Source: Deltaproteobacteria bacterium RBG_16_54_18 (GTDB lineage: Bacteria > Desulfobacterota > B13-G15 > RBG-16-54-18). Taken from it: a DNA stretch of 13,779 nucleotides. Under the pieces are notes generated by a model. The model was not told the origin of the DNA. It did no database searches and saw nothing but the letters and a program-made list of their open reading frames with translations. Shown in pieces: positions 13,145 through 13,779 of the stretch. Numbering within the stretch: position 1 is the first letter of the stretch; the number at the start of each line of letters is the position of its first letter. The stretch spans positions 10,005 to 23,783 of the forward strand of contig MGQT01000093.1 of the NCBI GenBank assembly GCA_001797935.1, given 5' to 3'. A program made the position numbers and the translations under genes.

Positions 13145-13765
13145 TTATTTAAAGAACTTGAACTTTTTTAAGATCATAAAACTCCGATGTTTCCACCATG
13201 CCACTATAAAGCCAATCAAACCAATGAGAGATAGTAATATACCGATCCGCGCAATTATGAATAATCCTTTATATAAACCGGCAAAACAAAGGACAATTCC
13301 TGAGCCAAAAAACACTATGCCCCAGATTTGTAAATGCAGCCAGGCTATTCCGGTCTCCTGGGCGTTCCGACGCACGAATTGTGACCATATTTTTTTGTCT
13401 TCCGCCGCCATTTCTTTGAGGGATATGCCTACCGACAAAACATACGAGTCCTGCCGCGACTCGAGGGTATACCAGGTGATTTTTCCCTGCGCCGGTACCT
13501 GCTTTTCCTGTGGGGGTACGGTGATTTCCACCGCTACTTCCTTGCTACCCTGGACGAGGTATGGAATTAGATTTACCGGTTTTTCCCCCTCCCTGATTAT
13601 AAAACCTTTATTAGTTAATACCACATACAGTTGCGTTGATATGCCGGCGGCGGAGATGTTGCGAGTCCGCGTTTCGATTGTCGGGGATTGTGCGCCGAGA
13701 CCGAGCAAGGTAATGCGCAATGGTATGACAATTTCTAACCTCTTGGATTTACGTTGATTTGACAT
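13145..13765 (-). CDS. PilZ-domain membrane protein
   Basis: A 206-residue protein. The N-terminal half resembles a PilZ domain, the c-di-GMP receptor module: RKSKR (5-9) fits the RxxxR motif and NISAAG (36-41) fits the (D/N)xSxxG motif; both are needed for ligand binding in known members. A further beta strand block (GKITWY, 94-99) matches the barrel. The C-terminal third holds two or three membrane segments (about 142-190, IWGIVFFGSGIVLCFAGLY; IARIGILLSLIGLIGFIVAW), ending in a basic tail KKFKFFK. The PilZ part should face the cytoplasm. It would let c-di-GMP change a membrane process; no output domain is seen. GAGGGGG lies just before ATG. First gene of the leftward right-hand cluster within the window; the promoter lies beyond the edge or further upstream genes exist. 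Confidence 0.8.
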   Translation of the reverse strand: MSNQRKSKRLEIVIPLRITLLGLGAQSPTIETRTRNISAAGISTQLYVVLTNKGFIIREGEKPVNLIPYLVQGSKEVAVEITVPPQEKQVPAQGKITWYTLESRQDSYVLSVGISLKEMAAEDKKIWSQFVRRNAQETGIAWLHLQIWGIVFFGSGIVLCFAGLYKGLFIIARIGILLSLIGLIGFIVAWWKHRSFMILKKFKFFK

Positions 13766-13779
13766 GTCCCCCTCTAAAA

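Noticed and set aside
13158..13757. 199-codon plus-strand open frame opposite the PilZ gene
   Set aside because: The minus-strand frame carries both PilZ motifs and plausible membrane helices; the plus frame has a scattered composition with no motif.

Overview
The window looks like part of the chromosome of a Gram-negative bacterium. It encodes an outer-membrane TonB-dependent receptor, a TonB energy transducer, a periplasmic binding protein and a lipoprotein. Coding is dense, starts are mostly well spaced from Shine-Dalgarno sites, and GC content is moderate. The mix of corrinoid uptake, caspase and papain-type peptidases, PilZ and MORN proteins, an FmdB zinc ribbon and a DUF6982-like protein would fit Thermodesulfobacteriota (former Deltaproteobacteria) or Nitrospirota-like lineages. 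That placement is inference; no marker gene here fixes the taxon. I found no tRNA, rRNA, CRISPR array, IS element or phage gene.

Layout. (1) Positions 1-118 hold the 5' end of an unrecognised leftward gene with a good sigma70-type promoter. (2) Positions 318-2226 hold a leftward two-gene unit: an alpha-acetolactate decarboxylase made as a lipoprotein, then an O-methyltransferase-like protein. (3) Positions 2342-7481 hold a rightward corrinoid uptake operon: promoter, cobalamin riboswitch, intrinsic terminator, then TonB-dependent receptor, substrate-binding protein, permease and ATPase (btuB-F-C-D order, overlapping or closely spaced). (4) Positions 7520-8499 hold a leftward single-gene unit converging on it: promoter, a second cobalamin riboswitch, a hairpin burying the ribosome-binding site, and tonB. 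(5) Positions 8558-9578 hold two small leftward genes of unknown function. (6) Positions 9724-10034 hold a rightward FmdB-type zinc-ribbon gene with a near-consensus promoter. (7) Positions 10074-13765 hold four leftward genes: PilZ-domain membrane protein, exported multidomain MORN protein with hexapeptide repeats, caspase-fold peptidase and papain-fold peptidase.

How the genes work together. The receptor, binding protein, permease and ATPase form a complete route for corrinoid across both membranes. TonB supplies the energy link to the receptor, although its ExbB/ExbD partners are not in the window. Both transcripts carry their own cobalamin riboswitch, so when corrinoid is plentiful both importer and energiser should be shut off. 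The sequence suggests two different output mechanisms: transcription termination for the importer and translation blocking for tonB.

The right-hand cluster is the least conventional part. Two cysteine peptidases of unrelated folds, both apparently cytoplasmic and both with intact catalytic residues, lie next to each other downstream of a possible c-di-GMP-binding membrane protein and an exported repeat protein. Whether the four form one functional system is open.
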